Source: Pyrus communis
Taxonomy: Eukaryota; Streptophyta; Magnoliopsida; Rosales; Rosaceae
Assembly: GCF_963583255.1 (NCBI RefSeq)
Contig: NC_084816.1
Location: 6,398,600-6,462,599, forward strand
DNA length: 64,000 nt
Reading direction: 5' to 3'
Under the pieces are notes generated by a model. It saw only the letters and a program-made list of their open reading frames with translations. It was not told the origin of the DNA and did no database searches. A program made the position numbers and the translations under genes. Numbering within the stretch: the first letter of the stretch is position 1; every line of letters starts with the position of its first letter. This document shows, in pieces, positions 1 to 11,609 of the stretch.

Positions 1-190
1 ATATATAAAAATATACATATTAACAGTAATACTAAGGCGTACAAATCAAGGGACTTTGATCAAATTTAAATACCATTAAAGTTTTAGTCAAAGAGTGTTA
101 GTGATTAACGATCAAATCCAATGTCTCCCTTTAGAATATTACATTTCTTTAAAATTTTCAGTTTTGTCACAAACTTAACAAAAAGATAAT
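1..190. repeat. AT-rich repeat R, partial copy
   Basis: This stretch resembles 51500-51640: both contain a run reading roughly TCAAGGGACCTTGATCAAA followed by a similar segment on 'attaaggttttaatcaaa'. It is part of a dispersed AT-rich repeat (R) also seen at 4204-4450, 25500-26880 and 48690-51650. No coding potential. The family is not identified. Confidence 0.5.
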
Positions 191-476
191 TGTGACATTC
201 CACATCGCCCAAGGGAGTGATCCTTATATGTTTATTCCCATCCCTACCTAGCACGAGGCCTTTTGGGAGCTCACTGGCTTCAGATTCCATGGGAACTTGG
301 AAGTTAAGCGAGTAGCGCGCGAAAGCACTCCCAGGATGGGTGACCCATTGGGAAGTTCTCGTGTGAGTTCCCAGAAACAAAACTGTGAGGGCGTGGTCAG
401 GGCCTAAAGCGGACAATATCATGCTACGGTGGTGGAGTGGGCTCGGGAAATGGTCCCCCCTCGCCGGGATGTGACA
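191..476 (+). mobile_element. Cassandra TRIM solo LTR
   Basis: A 286-bp solo LTR beginning TGTGACATTCCACATCG and ending CCGGGATGTGACA, flanked by a perfect 5-bp TSD ATAAT (186-190 and 477-481). The middle (about 253-372) is 5S rRNA-like: it contains GAAGTTAAGCGAG and AGGATGGGTGACC, which match the A-box and C-box regions of the plant 5S internal promoter. A 5S-like insert in the LTR is the diagnostic feature of the Cassandra TRIM family. The absence of a second LTR or internal domain implies LTR-LTR recombination. Confidence 0.9.
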
Positions 477-771
477 ATAATAGTCATTGGACCTATTTTA
501 AAAAATGGACCATTCCTAACAATTGCTTACAAAATTGGGTTTATATTGAATTTACCCATTATTTATTTATTTGTCTACTAACGTCGTCTTATGTGCTTAT
601 GTTTTTGTTATTTTTTACTAGATAAAAGTCACACATTGTTTTGTGTTTAAATATAGGGAGATTGACAAAAATGTGTAATTTCCTTAATTTTGGAACCAAA
701 TAGGAAAATAGGATTTATGGGATATGCACACCGACATACACAACAATATTACAAAAATAGGATTTTCCTAA

Positions 772-821
772 AAAGCTGGATATGCATAAAGTTATGAAAG
801 CTGGATATGCATAAAGTTATG
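772..821. repeat. 25-bp perfect tandem duplication
   Basis: Two identical adjacent 25-bp units (772-796 and 797-821), each starting AAAGCTGGATATG and ending AAAGTTATG. They lie immediately upstream of the 5'-truncated LINE and may reflect repair at its insertion junction. Confidence 0.85.
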
Positions 822-825
822 AACG

Positions 826-3045
826 GGTGGAGTGGGATTTCCTGGAGGCAGTTATGGAAAAAAATGGGGTTTAATCCTATGTGGTGGAGGCTTGTTATGT
901 TCAATCAACTTTGTTGTTATCATCAACAGGCAACCCGGAGACAAGTTTGTTCCCTCCAGAGGTCTTCGGCAAGGTGATCCACTTTCTCCCTATTTTTTCC
1001 TCCTTGTTAGTGAAGTGCTTTCCATGATGATTCATTTGGTAGTGGAGCAGAGGATGTTGGAGGGGGTGAGGATGAACCTTTATGGGCCAGTCATCACACA
1101 TATCTTCTTTGCTGACGATACTTTAATTTTTTTGAAGGCAGATAAGACAAATTGTAAGAATCGGGTTGAGTTGTTGAGGGCCTATTACGATGCTTCTGGG
1201 CAAGAAGTAAATCTGCATAAATCAAGCGTGTTTTTTGGTGCTAATACTCATGCGGATGTCACCATGGAGCTTGGGAGTACCCTCAGTATGACTGTTGTGG
1301 ATGATCCTGGTACCTACTTGGGTGTTCCTACCATTTGGGGTTGGTCTAAGAAGCGAGGGATAACTTATGTGAAGGGAAGAGTTATGGGCAAAATTCAAGG
1401 GTGGAAACAAAACACTTTATCACAGGCGAGTAAGGAGGTTTTGATCAAGTCCGTTACCCAAGCCATTCCTGCTTGTCCGATGAATATCTTTAAATTCCCT
1501 ACAGTGGTTTGCAATGAATTAGATGCCCTAATCGCCAGGTTTTGGTGGGGACAAAAAAGTGGGGAAATGAGGATACATTGGGTTGTAATGGATACACTCG
1601 GTTTGCCTAAGAACTTGGGGGGGGGGGGGGGTATGGGATTCAAGAATTTCCAGGAGTTCAATGATGATTTCCTTGTAAAACAGTGCTGGAGACTTATTCA
1701 ATACCTAAATTCTTTATGGGCAAGGGTGTTGAAGGCAAGGTATTTTCCTCATTGCTCTTTCCTGGATGCTCAGCATGGGAGTTGTGCTTCTTGGGCCTGG
1801 AACAATTTTGTTAGTGGGCCTGTGACCTGTTGTTGAAGGGATCTCATTGGAAAATTATGGGTGGTAAGGATATGCAGATTTGGCTTGATAGGTGGATCCC
1901 CTATTTAACTATGGGTCACCCTTTACCACTGGGCGAGGTGGCGATCTCAAGGAATACTAGGGTGGATTCGTTAATCTATCAAAGCTTTGGAACTTGGGAT
2001 ATTGATTTCCTTAGGCCTTTTTTATCGATGGATGATCAAATTGCTATATCTGAGACTTTTGTTGGGGACACTTCAAAAAGGGATCGGCTTGTGTGGCCTT
2101 TTGAAAAACGTGGAAGGTATTCGGTGAAATTGGGATATCACTGGGCTCATTCAAGGTTCTGCACCCCAACGGACCTTCGTCCTTCCTCTTCCAATTGGTC
2201 CCGGATCGAGTTTGGAAGTGTATATGGAAACTGAATGTCCCCCCAGAAAATTTGAAATTTTATGTGGAAATCTATCCATAGGGCTCTTCCATCTATGGTT
2301 GACCTCTTCAAGAGGAAGTCTTCCCCTTCCCCAATTTGCCTTGTTTGCAACATCTCTGAGGAATCCATGTAACATATTTTTCTTCAGTGTTCGTGGGTAG
2401 CCACAATTTGGTTTGGTCTTTTGAACTACAAAGTTGTCAGAGATGGGAACCTGACTTGGGTTCAGTGGCTTCTCTCCCTCTTGGTTCACCATTAAGGCAG
2501 GTTACGCTGCCCAGGCTGAAGCGTTGGCCATCCTCCACGGGTGTCAGCTGGGTCTTTCTTTAGGCTATCAGTTGGTCATGGTGGAATCTGATTCGCTCGA
2601 ATCTGTTTTGTGCTTGAGGGATTCGTTGGAAACTGGTATCTGGGAAACATTTCCTACTTTGGCGAAAGTCAAACATCTTGGGGAATTTTTCTAGTACTGT
2701 CGCTGGTCTTAGGTTCCAAAAGCAGCCAATATGGCGGCAGATTGGGTTGTGTCGGCTAGATTTCCGGAGATGAGCAATGTTTCATGCGTCGATAGACCCC
2801 TATCTTCGTTGGTGCATATTCTGAACAAAGATGGTTTACTGTGTCCACCTTAGTTTTTTTGTTGGCTTTGCAGGAGGCGATGTATTTGCATTCTTTGCAA
2901 CGTCTTTCTTACTTGTACCTTTCTGCATTGCTAGTTATGTTTTTAGCTGCTTGTTGCTTGCCTCGGTGTAGGCTTTATATGTAATCTTAGCATCTTTGCG
3001 CTGGTAATGATATTCCCGATTTCCCAAATAAATTAAAAAAAAAAT
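826..3045 (+). pseudogene. LINE (L1-type) ORF2 fragment, degraded
   Basis: 5'-truncated non-LTR retrotransposon. The open part at 832-1836 encodes the reverse transcriptase, including GLRQGDPLSP and the catalytic FADD box (codons at 1108-1119), and the GTYLGVP motif downstream. A frame change near 1830 continues the protein to about 2234. Further frameshifts lead through a zinc-binding RT tail (residues like CLVCNISEES near 2340) and an RNase H remnant with AEALAILHGCQ and VESDS (about 2500-2700). An A-rich tail follows near 3025-3045. Frameshifts, a G13 run at 1618-1630 and missing 5' endonuclease mean it cannot encode a working protein. Confidence 0.88.
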
Positions 3046-3950
3046 AAAATAGAAAGACTAAATTGCTCTCCCATATAAATGGGGTTATTGTGAAGGAACC
3101 CTACAAAGAGTACCAAATTGATGAGAATTGAAGCGAGCTCCAAAACAGGCAAGCCTTGCAGAGCTGTCAAAAAGGCAATTGAGGATTGTTGAGCTACTGG
3201 AGAAGACGAATGAGCTGAGGAGGTACATCCATTGAGGAGAAGAGTGGGACCCATTATTGGATGTAGCGGAACTTGTGCAGGAGTCGATTGAAAAGAGTGA
3301 GTCGATGGTGAGCTGCTAAGTGAGAGGAGGAGGAGAGATTGAATCGTTTGACAGAGAAGGGCATTTCACCATCTGGGTTTTTAGATAAAAGCTCTATAAA
3401 GACACATTGCAAAGGTAAAAAAACAGAAGACCTCCTTAAATGAAGCAAAAGGTAAAAAAGCGTAAGCTTTCCTTCAAATGGTAGAAAACTATGAAATGGG
3501 TAGCTCTAGATTTGGCCACGAGGGGTGGGGTCGAACGCGTCGGGGTGGTAGAGGCCCATGTGACACTGTCGATGAAGCTGATACAGGTGCCACATCTCCT
3601 TTCTTCCACTTTACCTTCGTCTATTTTCCATGTCGCTCTAGTTCTCTCCAATTTTTTATTTTTTTAATTTATAAAGAACCAAAGTTTTGTTCTTCCCTCA
3701 TTGTAATTGAAAATTTTTTATTCGTAGAAATAAATGAAGAAAAAAAATTAATGAAAGAAGTGACATGGAACTGAAAAGTTTCCTATGTCCCCTTCGAGTA
3801 GTTATCATTTTTTTGTGATTGTTACTTCAATTCTTTATCTGGGAGAAGGGAGAGAAGGATAGAGGGAGAAGGTTGCAGAAGAGAGAGTGAAGAGAAAGAG
3901 GAAGAAAGAAATCTTCTTTTGCGTGAACAAGTTAAAAATACGTACTTATA
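3046..3950. other. Unrecognised interior of the MULE
   Basis: Between the LINE tail and the right TIR region lies a stretch with short ORFs on both strands, none recognised, and a purine-rich tract (3840-3910, GGGAGAAGGGAGAG-like). It could be captured gene or promoter sequence, but I cannot assign it. Confidence 0.3.
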
Positions 3951-4203
3951 CATGGTATGGACACTATATGTACACAATATGAGCAAGATATGCTCACAGA
4001 TTTGAGCCTAAACAAAAAATCTAAAGCTCACAGTTCTCTCTTCGAAATAAAAAAAAGGACACAATGAGCTGTGAGTTTTTAAAATTTATATGTGGGTATT
4101 TTCGTCATTCACTTTTGTGCATAGAGTGCCATGATCGGTTTCCCCTATTTTGGTCCAAAGATTAAGAAAATCACCTATTTATGTCAATTTCCCCTTAAAT
4201 ATA

Positions 4204-4450
4204 TGACAATTTTGTAAAAATGGAATTAAAATTAAAAAAATGGAAAAGTAGGAAGTGGGAGAGAAATGGAGGAGTAAGGTTATATCATATGGGGTGAGGG
4301 AAGGAAAAAAAAACAACAAAAGCATGTTTGTGCAAAATTACATTAATGCCCATATTTTTCTTTCTTTTCTAATATTTTCTTTCAATTATGTACAAAAGGG
4401 TTAATAATAATGCACTTAATTTTTGAATTGATAAACAGAATTATATTAAT
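4204..4450. repeat. AT-rich repeat R, continuation after the MULE
   Basis: This resembles 26590-26870: both carry 'aaaattac' followed by a CT-rich run ending in TTTTCTAATATTTTCTTT, then ACAAAAGGGT or ATAAAAGGGT, then AGAATT(A/C)TATTAATAT. It is therefore a further piece of repeat R, interrupted by the MULE inserted at 656-4194. Confidence 0.5.
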
Positions 4451-4689
4451 ATGCAGTTTAAATTATTTATTCTAGCCTTGATAATGTTTCTGTTTTTAAG
4501 AATTCACTGCCAGATTATTGTTTATATTTATAAATGGATATCAATGATTTTGCCGTTGCGTATTTTATGTACTCTAACTCCATAATGCACAATGAATAAA
4601 CTTTATTTAGATTGTTGTTTGTGCATGACAGGACACTCTTTCAATTGCATAAGGTGTAATTCGTTTGTAGCCAACAAGAGTAGAAGATC

Positions 4690-5105
4690 AACTAAAACTG
4701 AATGCTTCTCTGAAAGGTGGGATGTAATATTTAGTATCGTTGCAACTAGATGATTCTTTCATGAACCATGAAAATGAAGATAAGTCATCCAAATTCAGAA
4801 AGAAGAACATACAAAATATTGGTGTTGATCAACTCAAAGAAAATATTACAACTCATGATACTATGGATCATTTCGTTGAACAGACATAAACTGGTATAGA
4901 TTAGGTTACAATTCATGAAACTAAGGATCAAGCCATCCAGGTCCAGGAAAATGAATAAACAGAAGTTAGTTTTGATAAGCATGCAGAAAAGATTACAACT
5001 CATGCAACTGAGGTTAGGGTAACCAATTGGATTAAGGTTGGACTTCCAACTGCCATCACTGCTTTGATTGTCCTTATCGCTTCAGGTCAGCTTAGGGAAT
5101 CCGTT
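4690..5105 (+). pseudogene. Decayed ORF with hydrophobic C-terminal segment, unrecognised
   Basis: Reading the frame through 4750-5097 gives a charged peptide with short internal repeats (ITTHDT, IHETKDQ, ITTHATE), broken by three stops. It ends in a hydrophobic membrane-like segment (GLPTAITALIVLIASG) directly before a GGTCAG that could be an old splice donor. A related string (GQAIQIQ-like) recurs at 5570-5605, after the Copia gag fragment. I do not recognise the family. It looks like a dead exon of a small membrane-anchored protein. Confidence 0.3.
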
Positions 5106-5230
5106 TGTGATGTTGTTTAGTTTGGAGTAAAGGAATGGAATGACCTGTAGAAACAATGGTAGACAACAGTAAGACCATTGTGAGTATTTGTATATAATTT
5201 ATATAATTAATATATTACATAATTAAATAT

Positions 5231-5575
5231 ATGTGTTTGGTTCAGTATTTGACTCGGTTTTTTAAACCCACCACTACTTCATGGATCCTCCCTTGCCTTC
5301 ATCCTTCGTGCGTTCACTTTGGAAAAAAGTACCAGGAATCTTTGACAGTGCTCTTTATGTGTCAAGTCCTTATTTCATTGATCATTTTGATCACCCGACC
5401 TCTTATTGGTTTTAAAACCTCTAAATGGCAAAAATTATGCTACTTGGATTCGATCAAAGATGGCTTCATCGATGGCAGGGTCACGCCTTTCTCACTGAAG
5501 AAACAGCAAACCAGCTGTTATACTCGTTGGAATCGTAACAAGAAGATAATTATATTTCATGGATCATAGAAATGA
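5231..5575 (+). pseudogene. Copia gag (Retrotran_gag_3-type) N-terminal fragment
   Basis: With one or two frame shifts the strand reads PYFIDHFDHPTS, then PLNGKNYATWIRSKM. This is the signature start of Ty1/Copia gag polyproteins (a 'PYF.H..D.P' box followed by 'L.G.NY..W'). The frame breaks soon after. No LTRs, protease or pol follow, so it is an isolated fragment. Confidence 0.65.
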
Positions 5576-5639
5576 GGGTCAAGCCATCCAGATTCAAAGA
5601 CCATTTGCAATAAAACTCAATTAAGTTCTATTCCAATGC

Positions 5640-6723
5640 CTAAACTTAATTAACTCTTGTACTAAACAGTAAGAAAAATATCTTGTCTTTGTAACCCGTA
5701 CACTAAGTTGTTAGAAGAGTAGTACTATATACCTATTTATTATCCAAATTAACGTAACAATATTCCATCTGTTCATGTCTGAGCCCACTCTATTACCACT
5801 CTATTACCTTATTTATTCACACTAAATTAAAATTATCACATGAGTTATTACCTAAGCCCGTAACCACATGACACGATGAGAAAATTAAGAAGGTCCAAAG
5901 CTCCAAGCTCTACCTATCTTTTGGTACAGGATCCAACTTCATCTAGAAAAAGTCCTAAATTTGCCGCACTTTGCTCCCGACATAAGCAAATGGAAGGAAT
6001 GCTTCTAGGAAGGTCAGTTATGGAGGACTAGAGATCCAAGAAGAATAGCAAAAGAAAAGGAGAAATGAAAGCTTCACCAACGGTCGGATTAGTTATGTTA
6101 TGATTTGCTCATTTGGATAGGTAACACTAACACATGTTTTTGTAAAACATTTCAGTTCTTTGCAGGTCCAGCACTACTAAGCTAGCACATAAAAATATCA
6201 TCCGGACCGACCTTCCTTTTCAACAAAAAGACGACAAAGAAGTATAATAATTTACCATAAACTGAATTTCATATTCCTACAATCATAACCAAAGTTCATG
6301 CCGGTTGCATTGTTTTCAATTTCCGGTACAAAAACCATTATTTTCTTCTAATAATTTAGTGCAAATTGGATTTTTTATATATTTAAGTTTTAAGTTTATT
6401 AATAAACTCATTTGTTTACTTTAGTTTAAGTGTCGTGTTGCTACATGAAATTGTTTCATGTGCTTGGCACATTGCGTTGGATGCTTACAAAACATCATTA
6501 TTCTAAGACCCACTTTAATTACATCATGGCGTAACGTTTTTATTATTCTGTAGGTAACGTATTTTATGTCAGAAAACCTTAACCAGACATTTCCGTCACG
6601 TCTCAAGTTGCATACCGCTAAGTTCTATGTCACGTAACATTAGTTTTTAATAGATTTTAATTGACAATATTAGTCACAGAATTTTCTAAATGCAAGAAAT
6701 TCTCACTCTAGTTTTCTCATGCA
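5640..6723. other. Intergenic, nothing recognised
   Basis: AT-rich sequence with only short spurious ORFs. No repeats, RNA genes or coding similarity that I can see. Confidence 0.5.
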
Positions 6724-9409
6724 CACTAGTAGAAAAAAGCTCATCTATCACGGTTGATGTCCGTGGTAGATTGCAATCCACTACGAACACTGTGCCCGTT
6801 AGTAATCTGGATGTGATAGAAGGTCACATATTCTACCACGGGTTATGCCCATTGTCAATTGTAATATAACCACAGATTGTGCCCGTTGTAGATTAAGATC
6901 TAACATCACGTGCACTATAACCATTGTGGATTACAAATTGGCCACGGATAATGCCCGTTACAAAAAAAATTCTAATAATTCTTCGAAAAAAAAAATTGTT
7001 TAATAAAGGTATTATATAATATTTATAAACAAAATTACACATTTACTATAATATAACAATTAAAAAAAAAATCATAGATTTTGAACATTACAATTGTACA
7101 CTAAACTAAAGTTAACAACAAAATGATGAGATATACAAGAAAAATACCAAACTATCCAAAGACCTCCAACAAATAAGGACATTTTCACTTGAAAACTTCA
7201 CATTTCTTTGAACACCTCCAAACAAAGGACCTTGAGAATGAACTACTACCCTAATGCTTGAGCCTCAGCAATTGTTGCCTCTCTCTCTATCTAGATGGAC
7301 ATAAGCATATGGATCAAGAAAAAAAAAAAATTCTTGTACTTGTATAGGTAGAAATATACATTTGATCTCAATCAAGAAAAATGAATAGAGCTCTTAAAAA
7401 ATTACATGTTCCTTTACCTGCTAGGATGCTCTCATACATACTTTAACAACCACTCTAGGCTCTGTCAAATGTAGCACATTGTCAGCTACGTTAATATACA
7501 ATGATTATATTAAATTGCAATCGAAACTCTTAGGAACTTAAATGGAGAAATGAAAATGCGATCAAAATTCATGATATCAGAATTCATCCATACCCCTATG
7601 CATTCATGTAGATCATCACCTTCTGTTCTCACATGAGTTTGCAAAACCATGAAATCGCGTCAATGAGTAATTGAGAACTGGATGTGTGCGAGACTGAACT
7701 CGTTCACATACATCTCAAAACAAGTATCAATGTTTATACTTACTACATGACAACATATCAAATGACAGGAGCAGAAATCGGGAAAACATTGCCTAGGCCC
7801 TAATTAATCTCATGTTGTCAATAAATAAGGGGGACCATTATTCTTTTAGGACAAGGGGAAAGGTAAAATTCCCAAGTTTCCAACCTGTTCAATTGCAGCA
7901 GTCACTGTATCCAAAAGGGTGTTGGCAGTGTAACTATTTGACTGCATGAGAAGAAAAATAAACATACAAATTACTTTTACCTCAATACATAAATTAAAAG
8001 TTCCTTAACGAACTTGATGCTAAAGTAAAATGAATTTACATCACATCTTGTAACAATGTCGAGGGGGAAAACTGGGGATAATGGATAAATAGAAAATGGA
8101 GAATCGAAGAAAGCAATGAAAGTTGAAAACCAATGCACGGTTACAAATTTGTTTTCTTTGAGAACAAAAAACAAACACCTGGTGTGCAAGTCTGAAAGTT
8201 GAAAACCAAGCTTTGATGCTTCACTTGATGATTAAACCTTGATGGTGGTGAGCGCAGATATTAGAGAGGCGCACTGCAGTACCTGCTTTTCTCAGAAGTA
8301 GAATCGAAGAAAGCAAGCCAGACTAATTCATTAAAAATCATCTTACGTGACTCACTAGTCGAGACAAAGTGATGATTTGCAGACAAATATGGGAGAACTT
8401 GCCCGCTATTGGACAATTATAACTAAATCCAACCTATCATAATGAAATTGTCTATCCCTTCTAAACACTAAACCTTCTATGCTAACAAAAGAATAGACTT
8501 CAAATGCAAAATGTCTACATTCCATTTTGGGCACTCAAAATCACAACCCATACTCCACCTTATCACCTCTGTAAGCATAAACACCATCGCCATACCCGCA
8601 TCAGGACCAACATTATACTGCTTCCCATATGGATCCAAACCCAAATTGGATCAGCTTCGGTTACATCCCCCATACTTATCATCTAAATAGGAGCCGTCGG
8701 AGCCATCGCCGTGATCGAATTTCAGAGAATTCTCATATGGATTTTCATATACAGAACACATACATGAGCATATTGGAACAAGCTTTGGGATTTTTACCTT
8801 ATAGAAGAAGTTGCGGACTTGGGTGCGCAATAGACGGAAGGGAGGACGAGTTCACGAGGAACTCACCGGGTTTGCAATTAGAGATGGTTTTGATTCTGAT
8901 TCTGAAAAGGTTGAATTGGGCTCGGTTATGCAAAGGTAGAGGCGTTTGGAAATTTCTGAAGAGGAACATAGAAGCTGCAAGAGAGAAATGAAAATGAGGA
9001 GGGAGAGCTAACGTGCTCTCTTTGAAAATAGGGAGTTAGAGATTTTGGGCGCCATGCCAAAATTCTGGCAGCCTTCCAAATTTTTAATCTCCTGCCTCTT
9101 CTAAATGTTTTCAATTATGGAGATAAAAACATCCACCACGGGCCAAGGCATGGTGAATTCACAAAAGACGATGTGATAGTTTGAATTAACCACTACGAGC
9201 ATATCTCGTGGTAATTATGATATTTCATCACAGATATAAATGTCTGTTGTAGATTATTTGTTTTTAACAATGGGCCAAAATTTGATTGTGGTGGATTAAT
9301 GTTATCTATCACGAGTTAAACTTGACCGTGATAATTGAATAGTTTTTATCACGAGCTAAATATGCCCATGATAGAATTGACGTGGTAGATGAACTGTTTT
9401 GTTCTAGTG
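6724..9409. mobile_element. Non-autonomous CACTA (En/Spm) element
   Basis: Left end CACTAGTAGAAAAAAG and right end (reverse strand) CACTAGAACAAAACAG are CACTA termini. They are flanked by a perfect 3-bp TSD GCA (6721-6723 and 9410-9412), as expected for the superfamily. Both ends hold arrays of degenerate subterminal motifs of the type TACCACGGGTTATGCCC in both orientations (6745-6965 and 9130-9400), the usual transposase-binding arrangement. The 2,686-bp element has no recognisable transposase, so it would need one in trans. Its interior (7000-9100) holds only short ORFs. Confidence 0.9.
8629..8991 (+). other. Unassigned 120-aa ORF within the CACTA element
   Basis: An ORF of 120 codons with many Arg residues and no recognised domain lies in the right half of the CACTA element. 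It may be a captured exon fragment or chance. There is no evidence of expression, and its first 60 codons overlap another open frame. Confidence 0.2.
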
Positions 9410-9412
9410 GCA

Positions 9413-10735
9413 ACTCATCAAATCTTAATTACTCTTATAACAAAGTCCAAATAGATATTGTACAAATTTTAAGCAGATGAAGGTTTACAATAGCTCCACA
9501 AAATGAGGAAGAATACTAACAAGACGCCACACCTGCTTATTTTGCATGACCAAAGATTCCCGTCGGTACTCAACACTAACCCTACCTAAATTCAATGACG
9601 AAGTCAAAAATTGTCGGAGAGATGAACGGAAATTAAAATAGTAAACCAAATTCTTTTAGATAGTAGACAATATTAATGTCGTTTGACCCAAAAACGAAGC
9701 CACATATATAGATGCAAGGAGGTCGTCGGAAATCGACCCAAGAATGTCGTTTGACAATAATAATCCCCTAGGTTTCTTTGCTCTAGGTGCATTTGAACCA
9801 AAGGGCAAGGCTTAATCAACCAAATGCAATGGAGTAAAATCTTTGAGGCGTATGTGTGCGTGTCTGTGTATATATATTTATCACAATCGGAATATTGTAT
9901 TGCATTGGACTTCAAACAGCTCAGATTGTTCACATGCAAATGGAATAGTTGGAATTTGGATAGTGGTGGTGTTTACGCGTATGGTACGACTTTATCATAA
10001 ATGGAAACCTAGGGCACTTGTTGGGTATTTTGCCATTTGGTAATTGAATATGTCCCACATTATATGCCATAATTGGAACGATTTCCAAATTCCAACCATA
10101 CATGCATTGCATTTTATTTGCTTCTTTCTCAGTCTGCATATTTTCCTCTTTGGCTCGACTGCTCGACATGATGTGATTTCTCAAGTGGCGTGCGTGCTTC
10201 CAAGATGATCAATCAAATTATCAAGAGCTTACATGTTTTAGTGTGATATGCTACTTTATTTTTTTTTTTTTGTCAAACATATATATGCTATTTTATGAAA
10301 TTTGTAATTTTGTTTTAGTGAAAACGATATCTTATCTAATTAGAAAGATAATTCTCAAATATGACGTCATGAAAAGACGTTGGAGGCTTCTCGAATCAAG
10401 TACAGACTTGACCAACATGTAGAGTGAATCTAGCTAAAGTTTCATTAGTAGGTTCTACCGTTTTAAAATATCATGAAATTTCCGTTGATTTTGACATTTC
10501 CCATGTAATTTCTTAATTAGTCTTTGTTCACTTATTATATTGTGAAGCTACGTACAAATTTGAGCCATTAATCAACTGAATTTTTACATCTAACATCTAA
10601 TGACGGTTGGACAAGTCAGCGTAGTCTAATGGCAAGTTAAGCCGTATTAAAAAAAAAATTCTCCAACAATGAAGACCCTTTATTCTTGGAATCTTGCGCC
10701 CCCTGGTCAAATAAAATAAAATACATGTTACTTAG
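9413..10735. other. Intergenic, nothing recognised
   Basis: AT-rich flank between the CACTA element and the SINE remnant. Short ORFs on both strands (for example 9673-9939 and 9930-10184) show no recognisable domains. Confidence 0.45.
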
Positions 10736-10739
10736 CACA

Positions 10740-10890
10740 TTTTAGTTGTATTTCTCTTCAATTGTAAATGATAACTCTTAGGTTTAATTCTTATCGATGA
10801 CAGGTTCGATACTAATTTATTGGGGTTGAACTATTGTATTGTTTAGCCTTCCACCTGTTAATGTAAATACATTGAAAAATTAAATACTTT
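10740..10890 (+). mobile_element. Diverged tRNA-derived SINE
   Basis: The stretch CTTCAATTGTAAATGATAAC, then TTAGGTTTAATTC, TTGTTTAGCC and CACCTGTTAATGTAAATA parallels the SINEs at 39177-39350 and 51814-51996, where the B box is TTAGGTTCAAATC or TTAGGTTCAATTT. It is older and has lost clear TSDs. Confidence 0.5.
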
Positions 10891-11459
10891 GCCTAATCAA
10901 ATTGTGTAGCATATTTTCTTATGGCTCATATGAGGTTGAAGGATTAATCGAGACAAACTATCCAATGCAAAGAAAACTATAATTAGGTACGGAATAGGCG
11001 TGTATACTCACAATAGCAATGTTCTTAATTAACTTTATGAACTTCTAGAGTTGTTTATGTGAGTTTGATTATCCAACGATCGAACGACAGATATTACAAG
11101 TTGAATTTGAGACATTACAAGACGAATTTAAATCATTTGTTTAAGTGAGCGAAGAAAAATATTACCGAAACAAAAAAACCTAATTGGCATTTTAAACTTG
11201 TTGTCAGGCTGCAGAGAAACATCTGTCGTGTTGTGAGACACAACTATCCCCTCTGACATTTACCAGCGGTAGTTTAACCAAATTAACCGTCCGCCGCCCA
11301 CCAAAAGACAACACCAACCAAACAAAACTCCAGAAGCGCAGTCGTCCAAGTCCACACAGCACACCTCTGGTTAATTCCCCAACCCAACTCCTAACTCAAC
11401 TCAAACCCTGGTTAAGTCCCGAGTCAGCGACTCAGTCCGACTCGGAGGCGCGCCACATT
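10891..11459. promoter_or_regulatory. Upstream region of the PUB13-like gene
   Basis: Non-coding sequence upstream of the U-box gene. It becomes markedly GC- and C-richer from about 11260, which fits a promoter and start region. I cannot assign a specific TATA box or operator. Confidence 0.35.
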
Positions 11460-11609
11460 AAAAAACACACTCCCCCGCTCTCTATCTCCCCCCTCTCTCT
11501 AAAACTCTCTCTCTCTCTCTCACGAGATACGACCAAAAACCTGCTGTCATTTCAACCCTCCGGCGAGTCCAGGTTCCTCAGACGCAAAACTCCACAAAAC
11601 AGTGCTGTT
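11460..11609 (+). promoter_or_regulatory. Pyrimidine-rich 5' leader of the PUB13-like gene
   Basis: CT-rich tract (11468-11521, with CTCTCTCTCTCTCTC) and leader directly upstream of the ATG at 11610. Such pyrimidine-rich leaders are common at plant housekeeping and signalling genes. The transcription start is not determinable from sequence alone. Confidence 0.5.

Larger units (their letters stand above)
656..4194. mobile_element. Mutator-like element (non-autonomous) with nested LINE
   Basis: The ends form diverged terminal inverted repeats of about 80 bp: left 656-740 starts GGGAGATTGACA, and the right end (4110-4194) reads GGGGAAATTGACA on the opposite strand. Both TIRs share the inner string TTCCTTAATTTTGGA or a close variant. 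The element is flanked by a perfect 9-bp TSD TTAAATATA (647-655 and 4195-4203), the size typical of Mutator superfamily insertions. No MULE transposase is visible. The interior holds a truncated LINE (826-3045) and an unrecognised purine-rich stretch (3050-3950). Confidence 0.8.

Noticed and set aside
253..372. 5S rRNA gene
   Set aside because: The 5S-like sequence is embedded in TG..CA-bounded LTRs with TSDs and is diverged; it is the Cassandra LTR, not a 5S gene. The same applies at 25745-25866 and within 48856-49492.
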